Below are positions 47,143-56,273 of a DNA stretch of 64,000 nt, one piece after another. Source of the stretch: Pandoraea pulmonicola. GTDB taxonomy: Bacteria; Pseudomonadota; Gammaproteobacteria; Burkholderiales; Burkholderiaceae. The stretch's first letter is position 1. The number at the start of each line of letters is the position of its first letter. Location: assembly GCF_000815105.2 (NCBI RefSeq), contig NZ_CP010310.2, positions 3,286,001 to 3,350,000 on the forward strand, read 5' to 3'. The translations under genes were made by a program, and so were the position numbers. Under the pieces are notes generated by a model, which did not search any database, was not told where the DNA came from, and saw only the letters and a program-made list of their open reading frames with translations.

Positions 47143-48189
47143 TCAATATTGGGCAAGCGCGTAGGGCCCGGCCCCTCGGCGATAAACCAGGAGTGCGCGT
47201 TGATAACGGCATATGAGTTCGCCGTTCGCCGCAAAAGCGCGCGTTTCGACCTGTGCTATCCCTTGCGTGGGGCGCGATTCCGAAGCGCGCACGGCACCGA
47301 TGGTGGATTCGGCATAAACCGTTTCACCCGGCCGCACGGGACGCAGGAATTCGATATCGGTCCAGCCGAGATTGGCGACGACACGCCCGAGGGTACGGGT
47401 GGAGAGTGCGGTCATCGCGCCGATCACCAGAGGCTCGAAAATCGCCGGGCCCATGTCCGGATACTGATGAAGGTAGGTATCGTCGCTCCAGCGAGGATTG
47501 ATCTCAAGAGAGCGCAGCGCATGTCGTCGGCTTTCGTTCCAATCCATGGTCCGGCCGGGCCAATGCACGAAGGTTTCTCCAGCAACCATATCCTCGAAGT
47601 AGAGCCCGGTCTGTTCCACCAGCGCACCGTCTGCGTCCTTGTGATAGAGACGAAACCGCTCCTCTTCGGCGGGCGTTATTCCCGGCATGTCCTCGGGATG
47701 ACGACCTTGGCGATACACCTCCATCCGGCATGCGATTTTCGACACAACCTCGCCATGTTGATTGGTGCCCTCAATGGTGAGGGATACGAGGCCCACATCG
47801 GCATCGCTTCCCGCCTCGAGCTTTGTGACCGTGGAACTGGAATAGAGTGTGTCGCCGCCAAACACAGGATGGGTCATGGCGATGCTGTCGATGCCGAGCA
47901 TGTGGCGCCGGCGATACCAGCTTCGGGAAATCATGCCCATCAGGCGCTGGACCGTCAGTGTGCTGACGCCCAGCGGGCGCTTCCATTCCGTTTGGGCGGC
48001 GTAGTGGCTGTCGAAATGCAATTGGGCATTATTGAGGAGATCGACGGCATCTTCGCGATTGTCCTGCTGGGAAACGTCGATGCCGGGGCGATGCCTGATC
48101 CGGAGGCCCACTTCGAGATCCTCGAAGCTCAGCCCGAAGCGTTCACGGTACCGGTTCTCGCCGAGGCGAACATAGCCGAACATGCTCAT
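47143..48189 (-). CDS. MaoC-like double-hotdog hydratase (itaconyl-/mesaconyl-CoA hydratase)
   Basis: 348 residues with two hotdog domains, as in mesaconyl-CoA hydratase (Mch). The first domain shows RPLGVSTLTVQRLMGM and HPVFGGDTLYSSSTV; the second, ending LLVYRRGAGPYALAQY, shows TDIEFLRPVRPGETVYAEST. The reaction would add water to an unsaturated C5-dicarboxylyl-CoA to give citramalyl-CoA. Its ATG overlaps the stop of the upstream lyase gene (ATGA), so translation is coupled. Itaconyl-CoA or mesaconyl-CoA cannot be separated by sequence reading alone. Confidence 0.85.
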   Translation of the reverse strand: MSMFGYVRLGENRYRERFGLSFEDLEVGLRIRHRPGIDVSQQDNREDAVDLLNNAQLHFDSHYAAQTEWKRPLGVSTLTVQRLMGMISRSWYRRRHMLGIDSIAMTHPVFGGDTLYSSSTVTKLEAGSDADVGLVSLTIEGTNQHGEVVSKIACRMEVYRQGRHPEDMPGITPAEEERFRLYHKDADGALVEQTGLYFEDMVAGETFVHWPGRTMDWNESRRHALRSLEINPRWSDDTYLHQYPDMGPAIFEPLVIGAMTALSTRTLGRVVANLGWTDIEFLRPVRPGETVYAESTIGAVRASESRPTQGIAQVETRAFAANGELICRYQRALLVYRRGAGPYALAQY

Positions 48190-49052
48190 GATCGTGATCT
48201 CCCGGCGTCCGCGCGTTCAGCGAGCTGCACGATACGACGAGCAGAGTTCACCACCGGCGCATCCACCATCTTGCCATCCAGTTCCAGGGCGTTGCCTTTG
48301 GCTGCCTCGAACGCGGCCAGAATGCGTCGAGCGCGCGTCACCTCCAGGGAAGTCGGTGTAAACACCGCGTTGATGGTCGCGATCTGACCGGGGTGAATGG
48401 CGAGCTTGCAGCGATAGCCGAGCGCCTTCGCGGCTTCGGTCTCGCCCCGCAGCCCGTCCACGTCGCGGATATTCAGGAAAGGGACATCCGCGGCGGGGAT
48501 GGCGGCGCAGGCCGCCGCCTGCACCACGCGACTGCGTGCAAACAAGAGAGGCTCCCAGGCCATGGCGGCGTTGAGATCGCTGGCAAGATCCGCGCCTCCG
48601 AAGCCGAGCGCCCCCACCCCCGGATGCCCGGCGATAACCTCAGCCGAGGACAGGCCAGCCGCGCTCTCGATCAGCGGCATGAAAGTCGGGGACTCTCCAC
48701 CACGGGCGAGATGAGCTGTAGCGATTGCGATTTCCATCGCCGACTCCACTTTTGGCAGCAGGAAAAGCGAAGGGCGCGCCGAAGCTTCACGAAAGGCAAG
48801 CAGATCATTCAAGCCGTCGGGTGTGGTTACATGATTCAGACGCACGGCCCAGATGAACCCGGCCGGCGCGGAAGGCCTGGAGGCGAAAAACGCCAACGCC
48901 TCACGGCGGGCAACGTCCTTCGCAGGGAGCCCTACCCCGTCTTCCAGATCCAGAATGGCGCCGTCAGCACCCGCTTGGCAAGCCTTGCCAAACCTGTCGG
49001 GCCGGTCAGCCGGGGTAAAAAGCAGTGAGCGCAGAAAGGACAAATCTGCCAT
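48186..49052 (-). CDS. CitE-like citramalyl-CoA/malyl-CoA lyase (HpcH/HpaI family)
   Basis: 288 residues. RSLLFTPADRPDRFGKA, AILDLEDGVGLPAK, LLPKVESAMEI and LPLIESAAG-like (MPLIESAAGLSSAE) with GFGGADLASDL form the TIM-barrel HpcH/HpaI aldolase set. Arg, Glu and Asp ligate Mg2+ and acyl-CoA. It would split citramalyl-CoA into pyruvate and acetyl-CoA. It is the first gene of the operon that continues with the hydratase, the CoA-transferase and poxB. Confidence 0.88.
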   Translation of the reverse strand: MADLSFLRSLLFTPADRPDRFGKACQAGADGAILDLEDGVGLPAKDVARREALAFFASRPSAPAGFIWAVRLNHVTTPDGLNDLLAFREASARPSLFLLPKVESAMEIAIATAHLARGGESPTFMPLIESAAGLSSAEVIAGHPGVGALGFGGADLASDLNAAMAWEPLLFARSRVVQAAACAAIPAADVPFLNIRDVDGLRGETEAAKALGYRCKLAIHPGQIATINAVFTPTSLEVTRARRILAAFEAAKGNALELDGKMVDAPVVNSARRIVQLAERADAGRSRS

Positions 49053-49173
49053 GATCTTGCAATCCCCTCATCGAGAACGCCAATTGCTGCGCGTTTGGTT
49101 TGCCGGATCAGCCGCCGACCGTCACTGTGGCCTGAGTTCCCGCAGCGCAGATCGACCTGCACGAGACACAAAC

Positions 49174-49761
49174 CTATGCGTGGCCAGCGGTCAATGCGCT
49201 GACGGCCCTATGCTCGACCTTCAGGAAATCGAGCACTTCCTTTCCCGTATAGAATTTTTGAACGGCAAGTCCCGGCGTCGAAGTATGACCCATAGGAATA
49301 ACGACGTCGGCGTTTTGATTGTGCAACCACGCACCTACAAAGCGGACGCATGGAGCACGAAGCAATCGAAATTCATACTCCAATGCATCTTCAGCTTCGA
49401 CCGCTTCGGCAAGCAGGATTGCCTGAACCGCAGATTTTGCTATCGCCCCGTCGCCTCTCATATGCGAGACGCTGAGTTTCCCTTCGCTTTGAACCACGCC
49501 AACGTCGGTAACCGGCGAATTTGCCGAGAAAATTAAATACTGCCACATCCCAAAACGCGCTTCGCGGATCGTTTCAGTCTCTTGCAGGACTTCCTGATCC
49601 AGAAAATATGTCTGAAATGCCGACGAAATACGCAGCTGTTTCGGCTCCAGCGGGAAGGTTCTCGAGAGTTTCGCAAGCACCCCTTGCTCGAAAGTGGCTT
49701 GGAAGAACGAAGTGACGCATTCGATCCCTCTTGACGGGCCTTCGGGAAACACAATATGCAT
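49174..49761 (-). CDS. Unknown protein paired with the AvrRpt2-like protease
   Basis: 195 residues with no signal peptide and no recognised domain. It begins 31 bp after the protease gene on the same strand, so the two are probably one transcript. The segment is AT-richer than the catabolic operon on its left. It could be a pro-protein, inhibitor or co-factor of the protease; that is guesswork from position. Confidence 0.65.
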   Translation of the reverse strand: MHIVFPEGPSRGIECVTSFFQATFEQGVLAKLSRTFPLEPKQLRISSAFQTYFLDQEVLQETETIREARFGMWQYLIFSANSPVTDVGVVQSEGKLSVSHMRGDGAIAKSAVQAILLAEAVEAEDALEYEFRLLRAPCVRFVGAWLHNQNADVVIPMGHTSTPGLAVQKFYTGKEVLDFLKVEHRAVSALTAGHA

Positions 49762-49792
49762 AGGAATATCTCCAAATCCTAACGTACCGTGA

Positions 49793-50476
49793 TCAATTCG
49801 CCTGCGAGAGCATAGTCAGATACCACTGACTGGCCCCCCACTTTCCCGGATACGATGCTGGAAAACTACTAACCGAAACGAAGTTTGCCCCCTCGATCGG
49901 ATCGCATACGTTCCAGTAATCAGAGCGATAACCCTGGTTGTATATTACGAAAGCCGCATCGATAACAACGCAGTGCAGATAAAAATTCCTCTGGACGTCC
50001 ATCTCCAGAACAACGACAAACGGCCTGCCGTTAAGCAATTCCCCCAGAAGTATTGGCATTCCGGGGCTGGCGATTTCCGTGGCCTGCCAAATATTTATCC
50101 TTTTCATGGATATTTCAGCATTACCGGACATGTTGCACTGACTATAAGGGGGTGCCTGCATGTACGGAGGATTACAGTTGGTACCCTGAATATTGTTATA
50201 TAGATAGGCCTGTGTATAGCGAGTACCGCCAGCATAAAAATTACCGAGCGTGGAAGCTACGGCAATCCAGCACCAAAGGCTTTGCTGCTGGTTTTCAAAG
50301 TAACTATTGGAAAGCTTGAGGGTATCACCACCCACATCGTAGCCAGTGAAATATCCGTTATCGTTACTGTAGGAAGTTTGTCCCTTGGTTTCAACCAACG
50401 GCATATTTTGTATATTCAGGCTCGCCGGCAGGTGTTCGTCACCTGTTGGGATGGCGTCGATATCAGATTGGCTCAT
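49793..50476 (-). CDS. Papain-like cysteine protease, AvrRpt2 (C70)-like
   Basis: 227 residues. ENQQQSLWCWIAVASTLGNF carries the Gln oxyanion residue and nucleophile Cys69. YLHCVVIDAAF supplies His168 and NVCDPIEGANFV supplies Asp192, giving a C/H/D triad in the C39/C70 papain-like order. AvrRpt2 is a type III effector of Pseudomonas syringae, but C70-like proteases also occur as non-effector secreted enzymes. There is no signal peptide. A copy of the 32-nt promoter element lies ~137 bp upstream in the same orientation. Confidence 0.75.
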   Translation of the reverse strand: MSQSDIDAIPTGDEHLPASLNIQNMPLVETKGQTSYSNDNGYFTGYDVGGDTLKLSNSYFENQQQSLWCWIAVASTLGNFYAGGTRYTQAYLYNNIQGTNCNPPYMQAPPYSQCNMSGNAEISMKRINIWQATEIASPGMPILLGELLNGRPFVVVLEMDVQRNFYLHCVVIDAAFVIYNQGYRSDYWNVCDPIEGANFVSVSSFPASYPGKWGASQWYLTMLSQAN

Positions 50477-50597
50477 TTTTCATCCTCAGTATGACTGGGT
50501 TTGACGGACTGCAATAGCGTTACTTCCAATCCTGTGCCGCTGGTATCGATTCAGCTTCACTTCATTCCATTTTCCGTGAAGATATAAATTAACTAAA

Positions 50598-50645
50598 ATA
50601 ATAGTCCTAATATTTCGGTATCGTTACTAGTAAATCGAATAGTTG
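50598..50645 (-). promoter_or_regulatory. Copy B of the 32-nt promoter element, upstream of the cysteine protease
   Basis: Read on the minus strand, 50645-50614 runs from CAACTATT through ACTAGT to ATACCGAA. TATTAT follows after exactly 10 nt (50603-50598). Spacing and both ends match copy A. Confidence 0.6.
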
Positions 50646-51026
50646 GCTATGGCCGGTGTATGTGATCGCGGCAGCTCGGCGTTGCACCCCTTGGGTTCCG
50701 GCTTCTTGTGGAGATCGTCATGACGACCGGCATTTCGCTGTCAGCACCGTCTTCCGTCTCACCCGATCGGCACCGACGTCATGGGAACAATACAACTGCG
50801 AAACGGCGTAGCCGGAATATGACAAGTTCGTCGATAGGCATCTTGTGTTGACATCGCTTGCCCTGCGCCTTCGGCCCACTTGGAAATGCGAACCTTGAAG
50901 TATCAAGCCCACCACCTGCATTCCCAACCCCGTTGCCAGACGGCTCATGAGCGAAATGTAGTAGACGAAACCTGGGCGGGCCGTAATCTATGAGTCGCGC
51001 CTATCCACTCTCAAAAATGAGCCGTC
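50646..51026. other. Gap upstream of the 387-residue unknown gene
   Basis: 381 bp. No gene is supported; short frames here lack start signals. It should contain the promoter of the plus-strand gene at 51027. Confidence 0.35.
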
Positions 51027-52190
51027 ATGCAGATCTTTAGAACTGGACATGATGTCCGAGCGTATGTGCGAAACCATGACGGCGTCTCTCTCAGCGATCA
51101 GCGCGCCGAGGATGCCGAAATCGTTCGCAACACAATTCGTGATTTCTCAGGAAACACACTCTTCCTGGAACGGGTGGGGGCGGCCATCGTATATCTACAC
51201 CGGAAGTTGAATTTCACGGCTGACAGTGCAGAGTTAAGCGCTTCAGGACTTGCCGTTGATCTTGCGGGAACAGGGGATCCTTCGCCTGACAACGAAGCAC
51301 TGGAACGCATGTCAGCGGCCCTTATCCGCCTGTGCACCCGCCGTCATGCCACATTTGACAGGGTCTTTCATAGCGAATCACACCTTCCGCGTCACATCGC
51401 GGAAATCAGGCGAGATTTGGCGGACATGCTGAGTGCAGCTCACAGTCAATCGGTGACGGAGAGGCGCAGCGACTCTTCAGAAGCGCTGTTTTCCGGACCG
51501 CACGAAAGCTATGTGAGTTTTCCAATGATGTACTACGAGGACTCGCCTTTCCCTGTCTCCGACTATAGGACATTGCAAAACAAGGAGGCGTTTGTTTCCC
51601 AAGCGGCAAACCAGACCGAGCGAGACGAGCTGTCACTCCAGTGGGAGCAAGCGAATCCGTCCATGGACCATATGATTCTTGATGCCATAAGTGACGGGCT
51701 GACCACTATGGAAGAATTAATTATATCCGTTGGGAGAGACGAGATTGGCAAGCGACAGATAATCGATTCTTTTTATTCTGAGATATACGGCAAGGAAAGG
51801 GACAAAACCGCCCCCGAAATAAACGACAGAGGGAAGCGCAATGAATATCTTATAAAGATTGGTTCAATTGCGAAGAACGCCGGATTGACCATGGCAAAGG
51901 ATGATCCAAGTGGAATTATCGCGCCGAAACCGAAAGCGCTGGGCGCGAACGTTTTTCAGACTGTTGTGACAAAGTCGTACCACTATTTGAGATCGGGGAA
52001 TGTAGGCGAGAAGATAAATGAAATGGAGCCGGAAATCAGGAAGCAGATACAGGAGGAAGGACTCCGACTGGTAGCGCCAATGGCCAGGGAATTGGGCTAT
52101 CCTGATGCGGCGACCTTTCGTAGTGAGTTAAGGGCCATAGCATCGGATTACGGCGTTGCCCCAGAAATATTGGATACGACGCCACACTAA
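51027..52190 (+). CDS. Unknown soluble helical protein, candidate effector
   Basis: 387 residues, predominantly helical and charged, with no signal peptide or membrane segment. It begins MQIFRTGHDVRAYVRNHDGV and ends in a helix-rich block (KINEMEPEIRKQIQEEGLRL). The last half has a different composition from the first, and the later part is AT-richer than the core. It ends 11 bp before the convergent end of the first HTH-repeat gene. Its place between a protease of an effector family and the HTH-repeat genes makes an effector-like role possible. I do not recognise a family. Confidence 0.65.
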   Translation: MQIFRTGHDVRAYVRNHDGVSLSDQRAEDAEIVRNTIRDFSGNTLFLERVGAAIVYLHRKLNFTADSAELSASGLAVDLAGTGDPSPDNEALERMSAALIRLCTRRHATFDRVFHSESHLPRHIAEIRRDLADMLSAAHSQSVTERRSDSSEALFSGPHESYVSFPMMYYEDSPFPVSDYRTLQNKEAFVSQAANQTERDELSLQWEQANPSMDHMILDAISDGLTTMEELIISVGRDEIGKRQIIDSFYSEIYGKERDKTAPEINDRGKRNEYLIKIGSIAKNAGLTMAKDDPSGIIAPKPKALGANVFQTVVTKSYHYLRSGNVGEKINEMEPEIRKQIQEEGLRLVAPMARELGYPDAATFRSELRAIASDYGVAPEILDTTPH

Positions 52191-52201
52191 GGCGGCCGAA
52201 T

Positions 52202-53887
52202 TCACTCGCGGGGTGAGGAAGTGGCAACCTCCGCCACTGACCTCCAGCGTTCCGCAGGCTGGGTACCGGCACGCTGCAACCTGTTCTGTGCCTCCGGCGT
52301 CAGCGCGCCTTTTTTCACATGCGACCTTACTGTGCGGGAATTCAGGTTGCGAGCTCGCGCCCACTTTGTCAACTCAAGCCCAGGATTGTGGGCCAGTGCG
52401 TCACGCAGTTCCCACAAGTCTTCCACCTCCGCCCTCCTAAGGCTCGACGCCTCCCCATAGGCCCGATCCAACCGGCTCTGTGCCTCTGGCGTCAGCGCAC
52501 CTTCGAATATGCAACCTATTACGGTTCGAGGATGAAGGCGGTTCGCCCGCGCCCACTCTCTCGCATCAAGCCTGGGGTTTTGGGCCAGCGCGTCACGCAG
52601 CGCCCGCAGGTCGTCCCTCCCCACCGTCCTGAAGCTCGGCGCTTTCCCGTCGATCACATCCAGCCGGTTCTGTGCCTCCGGCGTCAGCGCACCTCGGAGT
52701 ACATAACTTTCTATTGTCCGAGAGTGAAGGTGGTTCGCTCGCGACCACTCCACCACATCGAGCGCGGCGTTGTCGGCCAGTGCGTCACGCAGCGCCCGCA
52801 GGTCATCTTCCCCCACCTTCCTAAGACGCGGTGCTTTCCCGTCGGCCAGATCCAATCGGTTTTGTGCCTCCGGCGTTAGCGCACCGTTCTGTACCGAGTT
52901 CTTTAATGTTTGAATATGAAGGCGGTGCGCTCGCGCCCACCCTGCCACGTCAAGGTCGGAGTTTTCGGCCAGCGCATTACGCAGCGCCCGCAAGTCATCC
53001 TCCCCCACTTTCCTAAGACGCGGTGCTTTCCCATCGGCCAGATCTATTCGGTTCCGCGCTTCCGGCGTCAATGCGCCTCGGTAGATATAGTATCTGATTG
53101 TCCGGACATGAAAGTGGTGCATTCTCGCCCATTCCGTCACATTGAGGTTGGGGTCTTGGGTCAGCGCGGCATCCAGTGCCCGCAAAGTTTGAATACCTAC
53201 CTTTTGGCGGCGAGCCCTTGCTGAATGAAACAAGAATCCAGCGCCTCTCCCCCTGCCTGCGCCCTGGGACGCTGCGCGCGATTCGGGGAGGTGCTGTTGT
53301 TGAACCGAGCTCGACGGCATGGAAGCCAACGCTCCGGGATTGGCCCGGGGTGCCAGTGCGGCGTCCATATATGTCAGCATCCCTTCGTGTATCAGCGCGG
53401 AGGTTTCAAGGGACAGCGGGCGCTCGATCGAGCTTGATGGCACGTCGGCCGGTGCTTGGGCATTGTCGCGCCGCGCCAAGCTCTCCTGAATGGCGTCAAA
53501 CCTGCTCAATAGCAGCGATGTCTCGGGGGACGGCGGGTATTGGGCGAAGTTGAGCAAGGCGTCCATCGCCCCGGCATTGACTGGCGGTTCCGTTTGCCGA
53601 TCCGTCTGATCTGCCGGACACCCCCAGCGCACATTGCCGTCGACGGTCGTCGGCGGCGTCGATGTCGGCGTCGACTGGTGCACGTCTCCGCCCGTCGTCG
53701 TTCCAAGGGGCGTCAGGAGTTGGCCCAGGCCCGTCGGCATATGGGAGCGCCCGTCAACTTGGCACACCTCACGCACGTCTGTGCCAAAGGTATTCGGCCA
53801 CGCTGGAGTGGTAGGTGGCAGTGCCGACGCAGAGGTCGTCACGGGAAACTGGAAGCGCGGAGCCGCAGCGCCGAAAACGGGGGGCAT
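52202..53887 (-). CDS. Tandem HTH-like repeat protein A
   Basis: 561 residues from ATG 53887 (MPPVFGAAAPRFQFPVTT). Residues 1-230 are Ser/Thr/Pro/Ala-rich, with islands shared by the paralogues: ALLNFAQ with PPSPETS, and MPSSSVQQQ. Residues ~231-545 are five 64-residue repeats whose consensus has LRALRDALAxNPxLD, then xEWARANHLHxRTIxxYV, then GALTPEAQNRLDxADGKA. W, A, T and the GALTPEA turn are nearly invariant while the residues of the third helix vary. The pattern WA-x(8)-T(I/V)-x3-V resembles a helix-turn-helix. There is no signal peptide. DNA binding and secretion are both hypotheses. Confidence 0.8.
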   Translation of the reverse strand: MPPVFGAAAPRFQFPVTTSASALPPTTPAWPNTFGTDVREVCQVDGRSHMPTGLGQLLTPLGTTTGGDVHQSTPTSTPPTTVDGNVRWGCPADQTDRQTEPPVNAGAMDALLNFAQYPPSPETSLLLSRFDAIQESLARRDNAQAPADVPSSSIERPLSLETSALIHEGMLTYMDAALAPRANPGALASMPSSSVQQQHLPESRAASQGAGRGRGAGFLFHSARARRQKVGIQTLRALDAALTQDPNLNVTEWARMHHFHVRTIRYYIYRGALTPEARNRIDLADGKAPRLRKVGEDDLRALRNALAENSDLDVAGWARAHRLHIQTLKNSVQNGALTPEAQNRLDLADGKAPRLRKVGEDDLRALRDALADNAALDVVEWSRANHLHSRTIESYVLRGALTPEAQNRLDVIDGKAPSFRTVGRDDLRALRDALAQNPRLDAREWARANRLHPRTVIGCIFEGALTPEAQSRLDRAYGEASSLRRAEVEDLWELRDALAHNPGLELTKWARARNLNSRTVRSHVKKGALTPEAQNRLQRAGTQPAERWRSVAEVATSSPRE

Positions 53888-54020
53888 TGAGTTTCTCTCG
53901 CGAAAGCGCTTTCGATCACGGCGCGCCTCGTCATCTTCGCAGCCCGCCGTGCGCTTTATTCTCGCAGAGGCTCACCGTCCACATTTGCACAAATCGTTCT
54001 TTCGGTTTTCGGCAAAGACT
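53866..54020 (-). repeat. Conserved upstream block, copy 2
   Basis: It precedes repeat protein A and contains the shared landmarks: start region, GAGCCTCTGC, CGATTTGTGCA and CCGAAAG (minus-strand reading). Similarity fades beyond ~54020, where sequence leading to an IS3 remnant begins. Confidence 0.75.
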
Positions 54021-54086
54021 GACGCCCCCGCCCGATTTGCGCAGCACGACGATTTGGCACCCAATCATCCAGTCAGGAGTGTGGAC

Positions 54087-54176
54087 ATGAAGAAGCGACT
54101 CACTGAAGGGCCGGTCATTGGCCTCCTGAACCAAGCCCAAGTTACCAGAGATGGCCAAGAGGCTCTCTATCGCTGA
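54087..54176 (+). pseudogene. IS3-family OrfA remnant
   Basis: A 29-codon frame MKKRLTEGPVIGLLNQAQ followed by 11 unrelated residues. The start closely resembles the N-terminus of IS3-family OrfA proteins (MKKRFTEEQIIGFLxEAE). AGGAG lies upstream. Only the first ~18 codons remain; they abut the 3' end of repeat gene B, which suggests that an IS-linked rearrangement placed genes A and B together. Confidence 0.7.
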
Positions 54177-56032
54177 GTCAATAGGTTCAGTCCCTTTGCC
54201 GTGAACTCGCCTTCCGCTGTTACATATTCTATTAACTCATGGAATTTCAGTCCGAGCCTTTGCGCCCACTCCAGCAGGTCGAAGAGGCCACCACTGGCTC
54301 GCTCTTCACGAAGCGCCTGCAAGTCCCTTGGCGTCACGCCCCTGCCGGACTTAGAGGCCTGAGGAACTGTCTCCGCCACCGCTCTGCCAAGCTCCGCAGG
54401 CCAGCCACCGGCACGCTGCAACCTTTCCCGTGCCTGCGGGCTCAGCGCGCCATTTCGCACAAACGATCGTACCGTGTGGGAATTCAGATGATGAGCTCGC
54501 GCCCATGCTGTCAGATCAAGGTCGGAATTGTGGGCCAATGCGTCACGCAACACACGCAAGTCGTCCAACCCCATCCTCCTGAGGCGCGGCGCTTTTCCGT
54601 CGACCACATCCAACCGGTTCTGGGCCTCCGGCGTCAGCGCGCCCTTGTAGACATAATTTTCCAGTGTTCGAGAGTGAAGGTGGTTCGCTCGAGCCCACTC
54701 CGCCACGTTAAGCTCGCGGTCGAGAGCAAACGCGTCACGTAACGCCCGCAAGTCGACCTCACTCACCGCCCTAAGGCTCGTCGCCTTCCCGTCGGCCACG
54801 TCCAACCGATCCTGGGCCTCCGGCGTCAGCGCGCCGTTGGATACATAGTTATCCAGTGTTCGGGGGTTGAGGTGGTTTACTCGAGCCCACTCCGCCACGT
54901 TAAGCCTACGGTCGAGAGCAAACGCGTCACGCAGCGCCCGTAAGTCCTCTACCCCAACCTTCCTGAGACTCGTCGCCTTCCCGTCGGCCAGGTCCAACCG
55001 GCTCTGGACTTCCGGTTTGAGCGCACAATTATGGACCGCGTTCTTTATTGTTAGCGCATGAAGGTGATTCGCTCGTGCCCATCCTGCCAGGTCAAGTCCG
55101 GGATTGTCGGCCAATGCCTCACGCAGCGCCCGAAAGTCAGCATCCCCCGCCTTCCTGATGCGGGACGCTTTGCCGTCAGCCACATCCAACCGATTCCGCG
55201 CCTCCGGCGTCAGCGCGCCGTTACAGACATAATTCCTGATTGTTCGGGTACGAAAGTGGTTCATTCGCGCCCATCCTGTCACATCGAGCGTGGCATCTTG
55301 GGTCAGCGCGGCATCCAGCGCCCGCAAAGTTTGGATACCTATCTTTTTGTGGCGAATCCCTATTAAGGGAGACATGAAACCGGCATCTCTTCCGCCGCCT
55401 GCCGCCCGCTTCTTCGCTATTCCTGTTTCCAGACGGTTCTCTTGTTGAACCGAGCTCGACGGCATGCAGGACCACGCTCCGGCATCGACCTGCGGTGCCG
55501 GCGTGGCCTCCATGTAGACCTGCATCCCTTGGAATATCAGCGCCGTTGTCTCGGAAGGCAGCGAGCCCGGCGGCATCTCGACCAACGCTTGGGCATTGCC
55601 ACGCTGCTCCACGCCCTCCTGAACAGCCTCAAAAATGCCCAATAGCCGCGATGTTTCAGGGCACGGCGGACGTTGGGCGAAATTCAGCAAGGCGGCCGGC
55701 ACCCCGGTATGGATACACGGCTTCGTTCGCCCCCCAGTCTGATCCGCCTGATGCACCAAGCGCACATTGCAGCCGACAGTCGTCGGCTGCGTTGATGTTG
55801 GCATCGACTGGCGCACGTTTTCCGCGGTCTGTCCGGTGCCTATCGTCGTCCCGGGGAGCGGCAAGCGTTGCCCCAAACTCGACGACGCACTGCGCCGCTC
55901 GTTGGTTTGGCTCACTTCACGTACGTTGTCGCCAAGGGGCGTCGGCTGCGTTTTGGCAGTGGGGGGCTCCGACGTTGAGGTTGTCGCGGGCAACTGGGGA
56001 TGCGAAACCCCAGCGCCGGAAACGGGATACAT
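54167..56032 (-). CDS. Tandem HTH-like repeat protein B
   Basis: 621 residues from ATG 56032 (MYPVSGAGVSHPQLPATT); a 13-residue upstream extension in frame is unlikely. The Ser/Thr/Pro-rich N-terminus is aligned with protein A, including ALLNFAQRPPCPETSRLL and MPSSSVQQE. From residue ~231 come five clear 64-residue HTH-like repeats (for example NVAEWARANHLHSRTLENYV) and a sixth, divergent one ending the protein (FDLLEWAQRLGLKFHELIEYV). The recognition-helix-like segment differs in each repeat (RTRTIRNYV, HALTIKNAV, NPRTLDNYV, HSRTLENYV, NSHTVRSFV). It has the conserved upstream block and, further out, copy C of the 32-nt element in the same orientation. Confidence 0.8.
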   Translation of the reverse strand: MYPVSGAGVSHPQLPATTSTSEPPTAKTQPTPLGDNVREVSQTNERRSASSSLGQRLPLPGTTIGTGQTAENVRQSMPTSTQPTTVGCNVRLVHQADQTGGRTKPCIHTGVPAALLNFAQRPPCPETSRLLGIFEAVQEGVEQRGNAQALVEMPPGSLPSETTALIFQGMQVYMEATPAPQVDAGAWSCMPSSSVQQENRLETGIAKKRAAGGGRDAGFMSPLIGIRHKKIGIQTLRALDAALTQDATLDVTGWARMNHFRTRTIRNYVCNGALTPEARNRLDVADGKASRIRKAGDADFRALREALADNPGLDLAGWARANHLHALTIKNAVHNCALKPEVQSRLDLADGKATSLRKVGVEDLRALRDAFALDRRLNVAEWARVNHLNPRTLDNYVSNGALTPEAQDRLDVADGKATSLRAVSEVDLRALRDAFALDRELNVAEWARANHLHSRTLENYVYKGALTPEAQNRLDVVDGKAPRLRRMGLDDLRVLRDALAHNSDLDLTAWARAHHLNSHTVRSFVRNGALSPQARERLQRAGGWPAELGRAVAETVPQASKSGRGVTPRDLQALREERASGGLFDLLEWAQRLGLKFHELIEYVTAEGEFTAKGLNLLTQR

Positions 56033-56172
56033 TGGATTTATCTCGCAGAAGCGCTGTCGATCGCGGCACACCCATCATCGTCGCAGGCCGCCATGTGCTT
56101 CATTGTGGCAGAGGCTCACCGACCACACATGTACAAATCGCTCTTTCCGTATTCGGGAAAGGTGATGATGGT
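56011..56172 (-). repeat. Conserved upstream block, copy 3
   Basis: It precedes repeat protein B. The leader end is almost identical to copy 1, including the CGCCGGAAACGGGATACATTG junction around the start codon. Confidence 0.75.
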
Positions 56173-56273
56173 CTTGATGGAGCGAGGTGCGCTCAATCGC
56201 CCTGACAGCATTTGGAGATTTTTTCAGCGAAGTGAAAATCTCCGTGCATGCGATCCTCGCACGAGGAACATAC

